Source: an uncultured Clostridia bacterium
GTDB lineage: Bacteria; Bacillota; Clostridia; Oscillospirales; Acutalibacteraceae
Direction: 5' to 3'
Assembly: GCA_937912045.1 (NCBI GenBank)
Contig: CALDPI010000094.1
Coordinates: 1 to 5,863, forward strand
DNA length: 5,863 bases
Shown: in pieces, positions 5,505 through 5,863 of the stretch
Layout of the letters: every line of letters begins with the position of its first letter
Position numbering within the stretch: the first letter of the stretch is position 1
Notes under the pieces: generated by a model
The model's database searches: none
What the model was told of the DNA's origin: nothing
Seen by the model: only the letters and a program-made list of their open reading frames with translations
Position numbers and translations under genes: made by a program

Positions 5505-5538
5505 AAAATATGTATAAAACCGCCCAAAACCATAAAAT

Positions 5539-5629
5539 TAGGGGCTTGTGTTCAATAGGGCAAACTAACGAAAACCCTAGTGTTTATGCGGATTTCAGAC
5601 GGTTTGCCCTATTATAACACAAGCCTCTA
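5539..5629 (-). repeat. Long inverted repeat within repeat copy 3
   Basis: The left arm (5539-5565) and right arm (5602-5629) include GGCTTGTGTT/AACACAAGCC and AATAGGGCAAAC/GTTTGCCCTATT. They are separated only by a 1x2 internal loop and extended outward by a few pairs, giving about 26 base pairs around a 36-nt loop. The right arm overlaps codons 11-18 of the mini-ORF. Copy 2 has only a short ACACCAA/TTGGTGT stem (4185-4191 with 4248-4254) in roughly this region. Confidence 0.75.
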
Positions 5630-5657
5630 TTCTACGAACAATTCCAGTTGCTTTCAT
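5595..5657 (-). pseudogene. 20-residue SpoVT-like N-terminal mini-ORF of repeat copy 3
   Basis: From the ATG at 5657 the frame reads MKATGIVRRIEACVIIGQTV and stops at TGA (5597-5595). It matches SpoVT over its first ten residues and copies 1 and 2 through VII at residues 14-16. Its end is far earlier than in copy 2, so the C-terminal part is not conserved. The 70-bp insert lies just upstream, and no strong ribosome site directly precedes the start. It is probably not a functional protein by itself. The conserved part could matter as RNA, DNA or a short nascent peptide. Confidence 0.4.
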
Positions 5658-5662
5658 ATATA

Positions 5663-5732
5663 AGAACCTCACCCATTTGCAAAATCACAGATTTTGAATG
5701 GGTACCCGAGAACCTTGCCACGCTTCGCGTGT
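5663..5732 (-). repeat. 70-bp structured insert within repeat copy 3
   Basis: It is homologous to 56-125 with three differences in 70. The main stem ACCCATT/CAAAATC (5671-5677, 5680-5686) pairs with GATTTTG/AATGGGT (5690-5703). Two of the differences lie in the triloop (GTA in copy 1, ACA here). The third removes the outermost C-G pair. The stem itself is otherwise unchanged. The GCGAAGC mini-hairpin and the AGAACCT direct repeat are kept. Confidence 0.7.
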
Positions 5733-5759
5733 AAAATACTCCTCTTTTTACAATTTTAA

Positions 5760-5783
5760 TGTGATATTAGTATCACACTTTTT
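5760..5783 (+). terminator. Terminator-like hairpin at the outer end of repeat copy 3
   Basis: TGTGATA (5760-5766) pairs with TATCACA (5771-5777) across a TTAG loop, followed after one base by TTTTT (5779-5783) on the plus strand. It occupies the position of the ribosome-site hairpin of copies 1 and 2 and keeps the TTAGTATC motif of copy 1. No plus-strand gene precedes it in the window, so it may simply be a rearranged form of the element's hairpin rather than a working terminator. Confidence 0.4.
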
Positions 5784-5863
5784 GCAAGAATTATGAGCGG
5801 ATTTTCCAATTGTTTTAAATTTTCAAATCAATATATGAAAAGGGCGATGACTTTTTCGAGTCA

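Larger units (their letters stand above)
5512..5795 (-). repeat. Dispersed structured repeat, copy 3
   Basis: The left border GTATAAAACCGCC (5512-5524) is shared with copy 2. The mini-ORF region and the 70-bp insert (5663-5732) closely match copy 1. Beyond the insert, ACTCCT (5738-5743) and TTAGTATC (5767-5774) are shared with copy 1. The distal arm GGAG-TTTATAC is not preserved, so the right limit near 5795 is approximate. Read on the minus strand it holds a hairpin region, the insert and a 20-codon ORF with the MKATGIVRRI start. Its left part folds into a stem of about 26 bp, not seen in copy 2. Confidence 0.75.

Noticed and set aside
5815..5862. Possible 3' end of a minus-strand gene entering from the right edge
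   Set aside because: Only 15 open codons with no recognisable motif; chance openness cannot be excluded.
5835..5863. Possible start of a plus-strand gene (MKRAMTFSS...) running off the window
   Set aside because: No ribosome site or promoter precedes the ATG, and only nine codons are visible.

Overview
The window looks like chromosomal DNA of a Clostridia-type Firmicute (Oscillospiraceae/Ruminococcaceae-like, inferred). It has strong AGGAGG-type ribosome sites, sigma-A-like promoters, a three-gene methionine operon with a split cobalamin-dependent methionine synthase, a Firmicutes-style lipoprotein, and repeats carrying the start of a SpoVT-like reading frame. No taxonomic marker gene is present, so the assignment is tentative.

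Layout. Positions 1-186 hold the right part of a dispersed repeat (copy 1, sense on the minus strand). It ends 8 bp before the -35 box of a plus-strand promoter (195-223). That promoter drives metF (251-1114), a stand-alone MetH activation-domain protein (1119-1715) and metH without its activation domain (1717-4119). A strong hairpin terminator (4121-4150) closes the operon. Repeat copy 2 (4156-4366, sense minus) follows directly. Positions 4367-4474 show nothing I can name. An A+T-rich minus-strand gene for a secreted lipoprotein lies at 4475-5287. It has its own promoter (5433-5461) and an unusual leader of a large hairpin, an intrinsic terminator and then the ribosome site. A minus-strand terminator (5479-5504) separates this promoter from repeat copy 3 (5512 to about 5795). 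The last 68 bp (5796-5863) hold no supportable feature.

How the genes work together. MetF reduces methylene-tetrahydrofolate to methyl-tetrahydrofolate. MetH passes that methyl group through cobalamin to homocysteine. The activation-domain protein would rescue MetH by SAM-dependent reductive methylation when cob(II)alamin forms. The tight spacing (4 bp and 1 bp gaps) fits one transcript. No room exists for a SAM riboswitch or T-box before metF.

Most unusual content. The repeat family occurs three times in under 6 kb, always sense-minus. Each copy has a mini-ORF beginning MKATGIVRRI(D/E), matching the SpoVT N-terminus, and all differences among copies in those first ten codons are synonymous. 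Copy 2 has its ribosome site inside a perfect 16-bp inverted repeat. Copy 1 has a different sequence in the same place that still folds. Copies 1 and 3 carry a nearly identical 70-bp structured insert exactly between the ribosome site and the start codon. The two copies whose downstream ends are visible both lie next to a terminator hairpin. The second structure worth attention is the lipoprotein leader, which looks like an attenuator or a short terminated RNA.
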